A DNA stretch of 22,500 nucleotides from Chrysomallon squamiferum (Eukaryota > Mollusca > Gastropoda > Neomphalida > Peltospiridae). Positions 9,273-18,479 of the stretch are shown one piece after another. Within the stretch, counting starts at the first letter, position 1, and the number at the start of each line of letters is the position of its first letter. Below the pieces are notes generated by a model. That model was not told the DNA's origin. It searched no databases and was given only the letters and a program-made list of their open reading frames with translations. Location of the stretch: the NCBI GenBank assembly GCA_012295275.1, contig CM022666.1:16239272-16261771 (forward strand). Direction: 5' to 3'. The position numbers were made by a program, and so were the translations under genes.

Positions 9273-9420
9273 ACAACAGCTTTGTTAACAGCTTTCTGTG
9301 TTACAGGCTGAACCTGCTGGCGTTTGTTTTAACCTAGGCACTCACAGATAGGCACACATATTTTCACATATTAAAACACAAACACATATAGAAACTGCAG
9401 CATTCATCAATCTTTCCATC
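9273..9420 (+). other. 3' untranslated region with a weak poly(A)-signal candidate
   Basis: No AATAAA follows the stop codon closely. The variant ATTAAA lies at 9370-9375, about 98 bp after the stop, which is a usual spacing. The 3' end cannot be fixed from the sequence. Confidence 0.3.
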
Positions 9421-9467
9421 CATAACTACACACACATGTATATATTCATATAAACATACATGCATAG

Positions 9468-9516
<49 letters not shown>

Positions 9517-9660
9517 AACATATGCACATGAATTCATACATGCATATACGAATACATGCATATACACATGCATGCACATAAACAAGAAACATACGCATGT
9601 ACATATAAACATACAACATAAATATATGTATACATACACACATACATACATACATATATT
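9421..9660. repeat. (TA)n core with ACATA/CATG-rich flanks
   Basis: A TA run at about 9471-9512 is surrounded by CATA, CATGCA and ACATAT repeats. The long tyrosine/cysteine-rich minus-strand frames in this stretch come only from the repeats. Confidence 0.93.
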
Positions 9661-10040
9661 GTCTATGTGCAAAGTATAATTAGGAATACATAAAACGGAG
9701 AATATTCATTCCTACATACATACTAAGATACGTAGATACCTACATACTTATATATATTACATCCAATGGGAAACTGTATCACTGTACAAAGTTAATTAAG
9801 TGGACAGATATTCAGATTACTGGAATGTATATATTGTATGAATAACAGCGATGTCGAATGAGTAATAGCCACAACGACAGTTTAAGTGAGAGAGCAACCT
9901 GTAAAAAAATATATATTATTTTTATACTTCAAAATTATTTTATTTATAGATTTTCTTCAAATATGTTTCAAAATGTACATTACTTTGTTGATCGTTATTT
10001 AATATATTAAAAAATATATATACCGATTTTTGTTTTCTTT
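9661..10040. other. AT-rich intergenic sequence, no feature recognised
   Basis: The sequence is AT-rich with short TATATA runs and ATACA repeats. No splice-flanked open frame, RNA gene or clear motif group is visible. Confidence 0.7.
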
Positions 10041-10390
10041 CTCATTATTATTATTATTGTTTGTTATTATTATTATTATTATTGTTGTTGTTGTTGTTTT
10101 GTTGTTGTTGTTTTACTTCTACTACTACTACTAACACGACCACTACTACTACTACTACGACTACAACTACTACTGTTAACATTTCCACCACTAACACTGT
10201 TAAATCATTACTACCATCTCTTTTACTACCATTAACATTATTTTCATTAGTATGCATCACAAATGTAACAGTATCTGTAGTAGTAATATTGAAGGTGTGC
10301 TAGTAGAATGATTATAGTAATTGTAGTAACGGTAGTAGTTGTAGTAGTATTAGTTATAGTAGCAGTAGTGTTACTAGTAGCAGTAGTTGG
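10041..10390. repeat. Mixed ATT/GTT/ACT/GTA trinucleotide tract
   Basis: ATT then GTT triplets (10046-10120) are followed by ACT/ACC triplets to about 10205 and degenerate GTA/TAG triplets at about 10275-10390. The change from ACT to GTA on the same strand means the two halves are roughly complementary. Confidence 0.9.
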
Positions 10391-10423
10391 GTTATTTTCA
10401 AGGGTTGTAGGAGTTGGGATTGT

Positions 10424-10830
10424 TAGTGTTAGGGTATGAATTAGGATTTGTTTTTAGGGTTAAGGGTTAGGGCTAGGATCAGGAGTTAGGACATTGTGTT
10501 AGTGTTAGGGTATGAATTAGATTTACGTTTTGGACTAAGATTAGGTTAGGGTTAGGGTTTATGTCTAGGGACAAAGATTAGGGTTAAGGTTAAGGTTGTT
10601 GGGCTTAGGGTTAGGTTAAGTTTGGGGGTTAGGGTTAGGGTTAAAGGTAAGGGTTAAAGGTTAGGTAATGTCAAAGATTAGGTCTAGGTTGTTTAGGGTT
10701 TAGGTTAGGATTAGGGTTAGGTCTTTGGGTTAGAGTTAGGGTTAGGGTTAAGGTTAGGTCTTGGGTTAGAATTAGGGTTAGGGTTAGGGTCAGGGTTAGG
10801 ATTAGGGTTAAGGTTAGATTTAGGTTTGGG
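10424..10830. repeat. Degenerate interstitial telomere-like (TTAGGG)n block
   Basis: About 18 exact TTAGGG hexamers are interspersed with decayed relatives (TTAAGG, TTAGGTC, TTAGAG, TTAGGA, TTTGGG), all with the G-rich strand on the plus strand. TTAGGG is the telomere repeat of most animals outside many arthropods and nematodes. Unique sequence lies on both sides, so this is an internal telomeric sequence and not a chromosome end. Runs of GGG spaced by 3 bases could form G-quadruplexes. The high divergence indicates an old insertion or a repaired break. The minus-strand LTLTLN-type frame is an artefact. Confidence 0.9.
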
Positions 10831-10859
10831 ACAAGTTTCAGGATTATAATTAATATTGC

Positions 10860-11235
10860 GGTCAGGCTTAGTGTTTTTGAATAAAAAAAACTACATTTAT
10901 CTTGTAATTTCTCCTGTTTAATGATTTGTTGATATATTTCAGACAAATAGATTATTTACGTTATTTTTTCTATTTGCCTTCTGCTGCTAATTCTCAAAAT
11001 ATGTTAATTCTTTTGGGGAAGAATTAACTAGAAAAAAATATATAAGTGAAAAAAATCAATCGTTATTCAATTACTGATGCTTCCCACTTCAACCTTCACA
11101 CTTAGATAACTCAGGCTTTTTAAAATACCTTTAGCTTATTAATCTTTCGTTTTCATTTATTTATTTTACTTTCATGTTTGAGAATTTTAATAAGATTAAA
11201 ATCGCAATCACAGTAAATGAAATATTTTGTAATAG
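10860..11235. other. AT-rich intergenic sequence, no feature recognised
   Basis: Unique AT-rich sequence between the telomere-like block and the next trinucleotide tract. No gene-like open frame or motif cluster is seen. Confidence 0.65.
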
Positions 11236-11239
11236 TAGC

Positions 11240-11425
11240 AATATAATAATAATAATAATGATGATGATGATGATGATGATAATGATGATAATGATAATAA
11301 TAATAATAATGGTGATGATGATGATGATGATGATAATGATAATAATAACAACAACAACAACAACAATAATAATAATAATAATAATAATAATATCAGCAGT
11401 GGTAGTAGTAATAGTAGTAGTAAGA
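11240..11425. repeat. (ATA/ATG/ACA/GTA)n trinucleotide tract
   Basis: Blocks of AAT, ATG, AAC and TAG triplets follow one another. Each is a single-base variant of the next, as expected from drift within one expanding tract. The Met/Ile/Thr-rich frame is not a gene. Confidence 0.94.
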
Positions 11426-11619
11426 GTAATGGTATATATATATCTCCAAGTTGTGTATGTGCATAAAAAAACAGAGATTTAAGATATATATTGAAGATAT
11501 ATATTTTCTTTCGTAGACTACACGCTGAATCACTCCCTCCAGTGTAGAAAATTAAGAAAAAGAAAAAAAAAAATTAAAAAAGAAAAACAGAATGCAATCA
11601 ATAAATGCGAACTAAAACA

Positions 11620-11860
11620 TGGCTACATTTACTTTCCTCTCTATCTGGAATCACAGTTACTAAAAATAGCGTTTTCAAAGACGCGATTGACTGTCAGCGT
11701 GCATCGATATCGACTCGAGGCCCGGGGCGAGACCGGTACCGTAATATCTCTGATAATTGACCCTAGACGCAGTTAATTGTGAGTTCTGACGTAATAACAC
11801 AGATAACTCGATATCCATCTCTCTCTAAATTCATGAGCATTTAATGACTAATGATTTCAG
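11620..11860. promoter_or_regulatory. Higher-complexity island with homeodomain and PBX/MEIS-like motifs (candidate regulatory element)
   Basis: About 240 bp of non-repetitive, relatively CpG-containing sequence is set between microsatellites. Visible motifs are GATTGACTGTCAG (a PBX-type GATTGAC overlapping a MEIS/PREP-type CTGTCA), CTGATAATTG and GTTAATTG homeodomain-type sites, TGACGTAA (near-CRE) and ATAACTCGATATCC. No open frame fits an exon. That such islands stand out in a decayed background suggests constraint, but without a species comparison this remains inference. Confidence 0.3.
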
Positions 11861-11890
11861 TTGTTTGTTTGTTTGTTTTACTTTGTTTTA

Positions 11891-11892
<2 letters not shown>

Positions 11893-11929
<37 letters not shown>
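11893..11929. repeat. Poly-T run of 37 bases
   Basis: A single uninterrupted T run. It could be the poly(A) tail of a minus-strand retroposed sequence, but the T-rich sequence on both sides shows no recognisable body. Confidence 0.95.
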
Positions 11930-11930
<1 letters not shown>

Positions 11931-12180
11931 TAGAATGTTTATAGATCTATTTCTTTCTTTTATTTTTTTAATTTCTTTTTTATTATTATAATTTACTTTT
12001 GAATAAAATAAATAAATTTAATTAATTAATTAACGTAAGAGTTCCATAACTATTTTGAAGTCTCTGGGAAGGTATTTACAAAAGAACACTTTCTGCTAAT
12101 CGTTAATAGTTCTTCATACATTGTGTACCCAGCTCTTTCTTTTTTTTTTTTTTTTCTTTTTTTTTTTCTGTCGCATAATC
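11930..12180. other. T-rich low-complexity intergenic sequence
   Basis: T-rich and TTA-rich sequence with two further poly-T runs at about 12140-12168. No gene or RNA feature is seen. Confidence 0.7.
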
Positions 12181-12379
12181 ATTATCTTAAAACCTACGTA
12201 CCAGTCACAAAAGATAAGTCAACACTGAAGCAAGGAGAAGTTTTATTAAATGGATAGCCATTGATCTACTTTGTTTTCGTGTGTGCTTTAATTCTCGCAG
12301 GGAAAGCGTGCTATTGATTCTGTTATATAAATTGTTGTTTACTAAATTTCTAAGATGATATTCGACTATGATTCCTTCA

Positions 12380-12607
12380 TCAGACGGGCTGTAGCCCGGA
12401 GATAGGCCATACATCCCAGAATCGATAATCTGCGGGATCGATTCTCCCAAGTGCGTCGATTGGCTTATTTCCTAATCCAGTGAGTGCTGCGTTATTGTTG
12501 TGTGAGTAACTGTATTTGTAAAAGTGCGTGTGAAAGTGTCTCCTGACGATGGCCACCAAAAATAAATCTACTGTTATGTAGTAGTAGTAGTAGTAGTAGT
12601 AGTAGTA
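12380..12607 (+). mobile_element. Possible degenerate tRNA-derived SINE with a (GTA)n tail
   Basis: GATCGATTC at 12436-12444 fits the pol III B-box pattern GWTCRANNC. TAGCCCGGAG, a poor A-box, starts at 12392, exactly 44 bp upstream, which is the A-to-B spacing found in tRNAs. It lies within a perfect dyad, CGGGCTGTAGCCCG (12385-12398). The sequence ends in a simple repeat, (GTA)10 at 12579-12607, as many SINEs do. The A-box has a mismatch, no cloverleaf can be completed and no target-site duplication was found. On the minus strand the same stretch reads CTGATGAAGG near AGTCGAA, which faintly resembles a signature in some Penelope-like/LINE ends. A chance match remains quite possible. Confidence 0.3.
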
Positions 12608-12665
12608 ATTATTATTGTTATTGGTTTTTGGTCTTTTTTGTTGTTGACGTTGTTGTTTTCTTCTT

Positions 12666-12727
<62 letters not shown>

Positions 12728-12820
12728 ATTTACATATATGTATTGGTGTGTTTATGTATGTGTATGTATGTATGTGTGTATGTGTGTGTGTGCGTGTGTG
12801 TGTTTACATCCGTCTGACCG
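12579..12820. repeat. (GTA)n, (TTC)n, (TTA)n and GTAT/TG microsatellites
   Basis: Four adjacent tracts: GTA at 12579-12607, TTC at about 12658-12694, TTA at about 12695-12726, and GTAT passing into TG at about 12735-12812. Confidence 0.95.
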
Positions 12821-12869
12821 CTTCCATTTTTTTTTTCTGCATGTCTGTCTATATACATATCTACGGTGG

Positions 12870-13320
12870 GTAAAATATAAAACATCCAAATTATCTTACA
12901 ACGAATTTATGAGTAGCGGTTACTTCCTTTTAAGTCTCGCTGTATCTGAATTTGATTAATATCATCAAAACAACAATTCATCATACAGTGTTACATTTTT
13001 CTCTCAGATTTCAGCTAAAACGTCACATTTCTGAAATTCTATATGTTTTTTTGTAAATTTAGTGTTGATTAGGCACCGACAAGAGAAGGGCTGAATTTGC
13101 GTGATACGAAACTAAACGATATTACTTCGCGTGGAATGGCCCCGCGCTGATTAAAATATCATATCACATTCTTTCTCGTGCTGCATTTCGAAACGGAGAA
13201 GACGCAGACCTGTTTCGTGGTAAATAAGACAGCATGACGTGATATGAATACGAGGCTTCCAGCCGTCACGTTCCGATCTAATTGTAGAGATGCCTGAGAG
13301 TTATTTCCCTTGTTTGTAAA
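12870..13320. other. Unique, partly CpG-containing intergenic sequence
   Basis: Non-repetitive sequence with an above-average share of C+G at about 13075-13300 (for example GCGTGGAATGGCCCCGCGCT). It holds no open frame flanked by convincing splice sites. It could be a conserved non-coding element or a remnant of a gene; nothing in it decides this. Confidence 0.4.
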
Positions 13321-13920
13321 TGTGATGAAAAAAAAAAAAAAATAAACGAGGACATTGTTCGAGTTCCAAGATTTTCATTACAAACGTTTTTTTATATATA
13401 TATATACATATATAAATGACAGGATGTATTGTAATATGCGTAGAAATATTTAATTTAATGTACATTTGTTTCAGTACAATAGTGATATTAATAAATATAT
13501 CAAACCAAAGCTTGAAACCAAGATGACTCGAATTTCTCTATTGTTATTTATTTATTTTTATTTTTATTTTTTTTTTATTTTATCTTTTTTTTTTTTTTTT
13601 TTTTTTTTTTTCTTGTTGGTTGTTTGGTTTGATGGTTTGTTGGTTTGTTTGTGTGTTTATTTGAGTGTTCGTTTATATATTTACCTAAAATGAACAATGA
13701 AAAGTAAAAACGAAACAATATTTAATACATAAGACTTTTTTTTTAAATTAATCTGGATATATGGAAGAAGGATTAAAGACCTGTACTGTTATGTCATAAT
13801 TTAGTTATCTGGGTTTCAGAACTATTAACAGTTTTAAAAGTAATTAATATAAGTAATTTCAAGAATTCTTTTAAAAAGAAGAAAATAAATAATAACTAAA
13901 TTTCAAATATTTAATATATG
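13321..13920. other. AT-rich intergenic sequence with poly-A, poly-T and TA runs
   Basis: Contains A15 near 13327, TATATA at about 13394-13414 and an interrupted T tract at about 13550-13611. No gene is recognised. Confidence 0.75.
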
Positions 13921-14115
13921 TAATACAGACAGAGACAGATATAAACACACATACAATCAGACATACATACATATATACAGACATATATACACACATACAA
14001 TCAGACATACAGACATGTAGACAGATATACACACACATACAATCAGACATACAAACATACAAACACATACAAACATACAATCAGACATACATACATACAG
14101 ACAGACAGACAGACA
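13921..14115. repeat. CAGACATA-rich minisatellite, period about 40-44 bp
   Basis: The block ACATACAATCAGACATAC recurs near 13949, 13992, 14035 and 14074 in a background of ACATACAGAC repeats, and ends in (CAGA)n at about 14098-14114. The minus-strand Cys/Met/Val-rich frame is an artefact. Confidence 0.88.
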
Positions 14116-14214
14116 CATACAGACGATTTATAATATATTCAGTTTTCGACTGAACACATGGAATGTTGTGAAAATTATGACTGAACAAATGAAAAAGACG
14201 CGCGCGCATATAAA

Positions 14215-14660
14215 CATATACACACACACGTACACACACAAACAACACACACACATATATCTACTCACACAGACATCCACACATATACAAACATACATCC
14301 AAATACACACACACACACAAACACACGCACACAAACAACACACACACATATATCTACTCACACAGACATCCACACATATACAAACATACATCCAAATACA
14401 CACACACACAAACACACGCACACAAACAACACACATATATATTTATATACTCTCACACACATACATACATTCTAGCACATATACACATATACACACACGT
14501 AAACACACACTCACACATACACACATATATATACTCACACAGATATCCACACATATACAAACATACATCCACACAAATACACACACACATGCACACAAAC
14601 ACACACACACACAGAAACACACACACATACACACACACACGCAGAAACGCGCGCGTGCTC
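14215..14660. repeat. CA-rich array with a 93-bp higher-order unit
   Basis: Within CA/ACATA repeats, a segment starting CTACTCACACAGACATCCAC occurs at 14261 and again at 14354 with a 93-bp period and near identity. A diverged third copy begins at about 14532. The His/Thr-rich plus-strand frame spanning it is driven by the repeat. Confidence 0.93.
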
Positions 14661-14759
14661 TCGTACACTCACAGCTCACAACAGACGCAATCCACTGGAC
14701 GTGTTGGTTTGAGAATGACAACAGATATTGATGGCGACTGTTCTGATTACAGCTAAACA

Positions 14760-14985
14760 CACGAAATGCTCTAATTAGCGTGTAAATGACCGGACACGCG
14801 TTCACCACGCTTTCTGCCTAATTAGTGTGTGTAACGGACATAATGCGTTATGATCGTGACGTCCCGTTTCCTCTCGTTTCGTGACGGGCTTGTACCGCTT
14901 ACTAATCGGTGTTAATTGCGTGATGGGGAGGAAATTGTCCTTCTTTGCAATTGCTTCCCTGAAACTCGTGTAACCAGCGCTCACT
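14760..14985. promoter_or_regulatory. Higher-complexity island with paired CTAATTAG sites (candidate regulatory element)
   Basis: CTAATTAGCGTGT at about 14771 and CTAATTAGTGTGT at about 14818 are a near-duplicate pair of homeodomain-type palindromes 47 bp apart. Between and after them come ACGCGTTCAC, CATAATGCGTTATG (a near-palindrome), GTGACGTCCC (a near-CRE) and GTTAATTGCGTGAT. The sequence is CpG-containing and non-repetitive, unlike both flanks, and has no exon-like frame. An enhancer-like conserved element is a reasonable inference that needs comparison with other species. Confidence 0.35.
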
Positions 14986-15044
14986 GTTTTTTACACCCAC
15001 AGCTTTTCTCAAATTGTTTTCTTTTAAAACGAAATTGTTTTAAC

Positions 15045-15460
15045 CCTTCAAACGTTCTCATTAACCCTTTTAATGACAGTAAATGTATTTATTATCTTTA
15101 CAAGATATTTATTATATTTTTAATATTTTTGTTATCTTTTTAATATCTGTAATATCTTTTTTATATATTAAAAGCAAATTTTATATTGGTATTGATTTTT
15201 ATTATCTGTAATACGTTTTAACATCTTTATATTTAAGTATATAATTATCTTTTTAATATTTTTTATCATCTGTTAATATATGTGTTATGGTTTTAATACG
15301 TTTTAATATCTTTATATTTAAGTATATAATTATCTTTTTAATATTTTTTATCATCTGTTAATATATGTGTTATGGTTTTAATATCTTTACTAGCGCTTTA
15401 ATAACCGTATCATCTTTTTAATATCTTAATTATCCTTTTATATGTAAAAACGTTTTAATC
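15045..15460. repeat. TTTTAATATCT-rich region containing an 85-bp tandem duplication
   Basis: Degenerate copies of TTTTAATATCTTT fill the stretch. Within it 15210-15294 is duplicated at 15295-15379 with an exact 85-bp offset and very few differences (for example AACATC in the first copy and AATATC in the second). The duplication is much younger than the surrounding degenerate repeats. Confidence 0.92.
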
Positions 15461-15523
15461 ATTCAAACATTTTTAACGTATTTATAACTTCTACTTTAGA
15501 TTCACAACTCTTTCTATTAATAT

Positions 15524-15970
15524 TACTACAACAACAATACTACTCCTACAACTATCACTACCACCACTGTTACAGTGACTATTACTACCACATCTACTAA
15601 AACTATTGCTTCTTACTATAGCTACTACTACTGCTATTAGTAGTTTCTATTATAAGTATTATCACAACGGTAATTATAATTAATTACTTTCATTATCTTG
15701 TTTTTACTCCTACCATCATCAATGTTACAACTACCCTTGTTGATCCAACAGTTACTGCTACTACTACTACTACAACAATTACAACTATATTTTCTACTAC
15801 AACTGCTATTACAATTATTACCACTACTACAGCAACTATTAGCACTAGTACTATGTTGCAACAACCAGCAATGCTGTTACTACTCCTACTACTACTATTA
15901 CTATCACTACTACTAGTACTACTACTTCTTGTTTTACTACTACTACTGCTGCTACTATTACTACTTTCTC
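15524..15970. repeat. Degenerate ACT/AAC/TAC trinucleotide tract
   Basis: About 450 bp of interrupted ACT, ACA and ATT triplets with occasional unique bases. Leucine-, serine- and valine-rich frames on both strands are repeat artefacts. Confidence 0.9.
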
Positions 15971-15974
15971 TAAG

Positions 15975-16160
15975 AATTATACTCAACTAAATATAAATAA
16001 TTAATTAGGATAAACAAAAATAATAAAACGTTTTCTACGCTGCTTGAAGACAACTGATTTTTCTAAAAGAATTACTCAAACTTAAACTAATTAACCCCGA
16101 ATTTTAAAACTGAAATGACTAAAAGATGAATAAAAACACAACGCTGGAATTTTCATTCAG
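15975..16160. other. AT-rich intergenic sequence
   Basis: Short unique AT-rich stretch with no recognised feature. Confidence 0.6.
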
Positions 16161-16370
16161 CACATATAACCACAGAATAAAGTGAATGAACTAAACATTT
16201 GATGTCAAAGGAAACGTTATTAAGTAATCTGACACCGAAGGTCGTAACCGTGGTAACGTAGATTTCATTTGAACAAATGGGTTTAATATCCCGAGCCAAA
16301 TGTTGTCTAAAGTTTGAAGTTAATCGATCAAACAGCAAGGGCGGAGCAGTTCTGGAGATGAAAAAAATCA
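16161..16370. promoter_or_regulatory. Higher-complexity island with an RFX/X-box-like site (candidate regulatory element)
   Basis: GTAACCGTGGTAAC at 16244-16257 fits the X-box pattern GTNRCC-N2-RGYAAC recognised by RFX factors. Nearby are TGTCAAAGG (TCF/LEF-like, about 16203-16211), TAATCGATCAAA and GGGCGGAGC (GC-box-like). The island is unique sequence between two repeat-rich blocks. No exon or start site is evident, so regulatory function is an inference from the motifs. Confidence 0.3.
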
Positions 16371-16495
16371 TCTGAGGTTTCGTGTTTTCACTAAACAGAG
16401 TTATTTACTTTAATCAGAAATACGATCAGCCATTTATGTTATATCACTGAAACAGTTGAACGTTTTTACTTTTTTAAATGTGTGTTTGAATTATA

Positions 16496-16695
<200 letters not shown>

Positions 16696-17025
16696 ACAGA
16701 AGAGGAAGTACAAACAAAGAAACAAAACAATGAAAGAATGATTGGTTCTTTAGTATTTACATTTTTGCCTGACTTTTAAGCATTTTCTTAAACACATACA
16801 AATAAACTATTCTCAGTACGAAATAATTTGAAAATCAGTCTTTTTTATAAGATTCTGTTTGCTTCGATGTTAAAGCTAACAAAACTATTAAAATAAACTA
16901 TTTCACGATACACTGATAACTGTATATCAGAAATAGTTAATAAAATCATTCAGCGGAAAAAATCTATGATGACAATAACATTAGAAACAGGTGTATGTGT
17001 AACTGAAACCTTCACAGTAACGTTA
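16696..17025. other. AT-rich intergenic sequence, no feature recognised
   Basis: Unique AT-rich sequence. No splice-supported coding frame or motif cluster is seen. Confidence 0.65.
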
Positions 17026-17029
17026 GCCA

Positions 17030-17375
17030 TAATGTCTGTGTGTACGTTTCTCTGTGTGACTATATCTCTGTGTATGTCTGTGTATGTCTGTGTATGTCTG
17101 TGTGTCTCAGTGTATGACCTAAGAATCTATGTGGGTGTGTCTGTATGCAGATGAATGTTTGTGTGTGGGTATAGAAACAGACAATACACTGTCTCATACA
17201 CCCAGACATACAACAGACACACAGACATAACTGTGTATGTGTATCTAAGTATGTATTTATGTATAAAAATAAACCTTTCTATGTAGGTGTGTGGATGTGC
17301 CTGTGTGTGGTGTGTGTGTGTGTGTGTGTGAATGTGCGTGTGTGTGTGTGTATGTGTGTATGTGTGTGACTGTCT
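17030..17375. repeat. TGTCTGTGTA and (TG)n repeats
   Basis: Decanucleotide-like TGTCTGTGTA repeats (17035-17110), then degenerate TG/CA sequence, then TG runs at about 17305-17368. The CA-rich strand appears on the plus strand at about 17190-17225, so a part is inverted relative to the rest. Confidence 0.88.
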
Positions 17376-17494
17376 GTAGGAGAAGATGGATAACACTGTG
17401 TAGGTGAATTTAAATGATTATTTTCTTATATATAAATCAGTGAAATATTTGTATTTATGTGATATACTTCAATAAAAAGTGTGTCTCTATTCAT

Positions 17495-17497
17495 ATA

Positions 17498-17530
<33 letters not shown>
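17495..17530. repeat. (TA)n microsatellite
   Basis: About sixteen TA dinucleotides. Confidence 0.95.
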
Positions 17531-17533
<3 letters not shown>

Positions 17534-17579
17534 CCTATATATCTATGTGTATATAGGAGTTGCCTGTGTGCTACTCAAC

Positions 17580-17770
17580 TGATACAATAGTAAATTTTCA
17601 TTAGGTTACCTGTAACTAATAACATTCACACCTGTTTCACCCCAGAACACGCTTCACAGCTTGCTAATGAAAACACTGAAGCATGCCAGCCTGTTGTGAC
17701 GTCACACCTCTGTTACTCCGGTTCTCCAGTTACCGATACAGATAAGTATGTAAACGACACCGCACACTGT
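17580..17770. promoter_or_regulatory. Unique island with CRE, GATA-like and E-box motifs (candidate regulatory element)
   Basis: A perfect TGACGTCA at 17697-17704 is flanked by GTTACCTGTAAC (17605-17616, an inverted repeat), CACCTG, and AGATAAG (GATA-type) near 17739. The sequence is non-repetitive and lies about 1.3 kb upstream of the predicted start site at about 19030. A distal promoter or enhancer is possible. Confidence 0.3.
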
Positions 17771-17793
17771 AGACCTACTTTGCTTACACTTTG

Positions 17794-17795
<2 letters not shown>

Positions 17796-17836
<41 letters not shown>

Positions 17837-17990
17837 ATAGTGATCTAGTTATGATGTTGTTTTGGTTATTCATATTATGTCTATTTCTTTTATATTAGTT
17901 AAAAAATTTTATTTTATTTTATTTTTTTTTTTTTTTTTTTTAGATTTTATTTTATTTTATTTTTTTTTTTTTTACGATCATTATCATTTT
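17796..17990. repeat. Poly-T (34 bases) and TTTTA/poly-T tracts
   Basis: T34 at 17796-17829. A second TTTTA plus poly-T tract spans about 17905-17973. Confidence 0.95.
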
Positions 17991-18017
17991 CATCAATATC
18001 GTTATTATAGTTTCATT

Positions 18018-18340
18018 ATTATTAGTAGTCGCAGCAGCAGCAGCAAAAGTAGTAGTAGTAGTAGTAGTTGTTGTTGTTGTTGTAATAATTGTAGTATAAG
18101 CAGAAGCAGATACAGTAGTGGTGGTAGTAGTAGTCGTGGTGGTGGTGATATTAATGTTAGCACTAGCAGTGACAGTAATAGTAGCAGTTGTGATAGTAAT
18201 AGTAGCAGTAGTAGTGGTGGTAGTAGTAACGATGGTAGTTTTAAAAATGATAGTAGCAGTAGTTCAACCACATTTACTACAAAAATTCTACTACTACCAC
18301 TACTACTAAACCACCACCACTACTACTACTACTTCATTAT
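18018..18340. repeat. (GTA/CAG/GTT/GGT)n trinucleotide tract ending in ACT/ACC triplets
   Basis: About 250 bp of AGT/GCA/GTT triplets is followed after 18260 by CTACTACCACTACTAC, the complementary sense. The tract could thus fold as an imperfect hairpin. The serine-rich 180-codon frame over it is a repeat artefact. Confidence 0.92.
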
Positions 18341-18479
18341 CAATACAGCATTAGTATCATATGTATGTGTAAGACCATTTAAACCATTATATCAGAGTCT
18401 ATAGATACTATTAGAGAAATCAAACAGTTCACGTTTTTATTTAGAATTTCTGCTAAGCTATTAAATACAAACATTTAAA

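Noticed and set aside
10424-10830. True chromosome end
   Set aside because: The telomere-like repeats are degenerate and have non-telomeric sequence continuing on both sides.
12340-12400. Hammerhead ribozyme on the minus strand (CTGATGA followed by CGAA)
   Set aside because: Stem II cannot pair, the conserved GAAA is GAAT, an extra base separates the CGGGCT/AGCCCG hairpin from CTGATGA, and no good stem III is present.
12205-12450. Minus-strand 81-codon frame as a gene or transposon protein
   Set aside because: No recognisable domain, and it overlaps the SINE-like segment. A retroelement remnant cannot be excluded but is not supported.
14168-14731. 187-codon His/Thr/Tyr-rich frame
   Set aside because: Entirely produced by CA and ACATA repeats, with no unique protein-like segment.
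17862-18404. 180-codon serine-rich frame
   Set aside because: Produced by poly-T and AGT/GCA triplets. It has no splice support and no conserved-looking segment.
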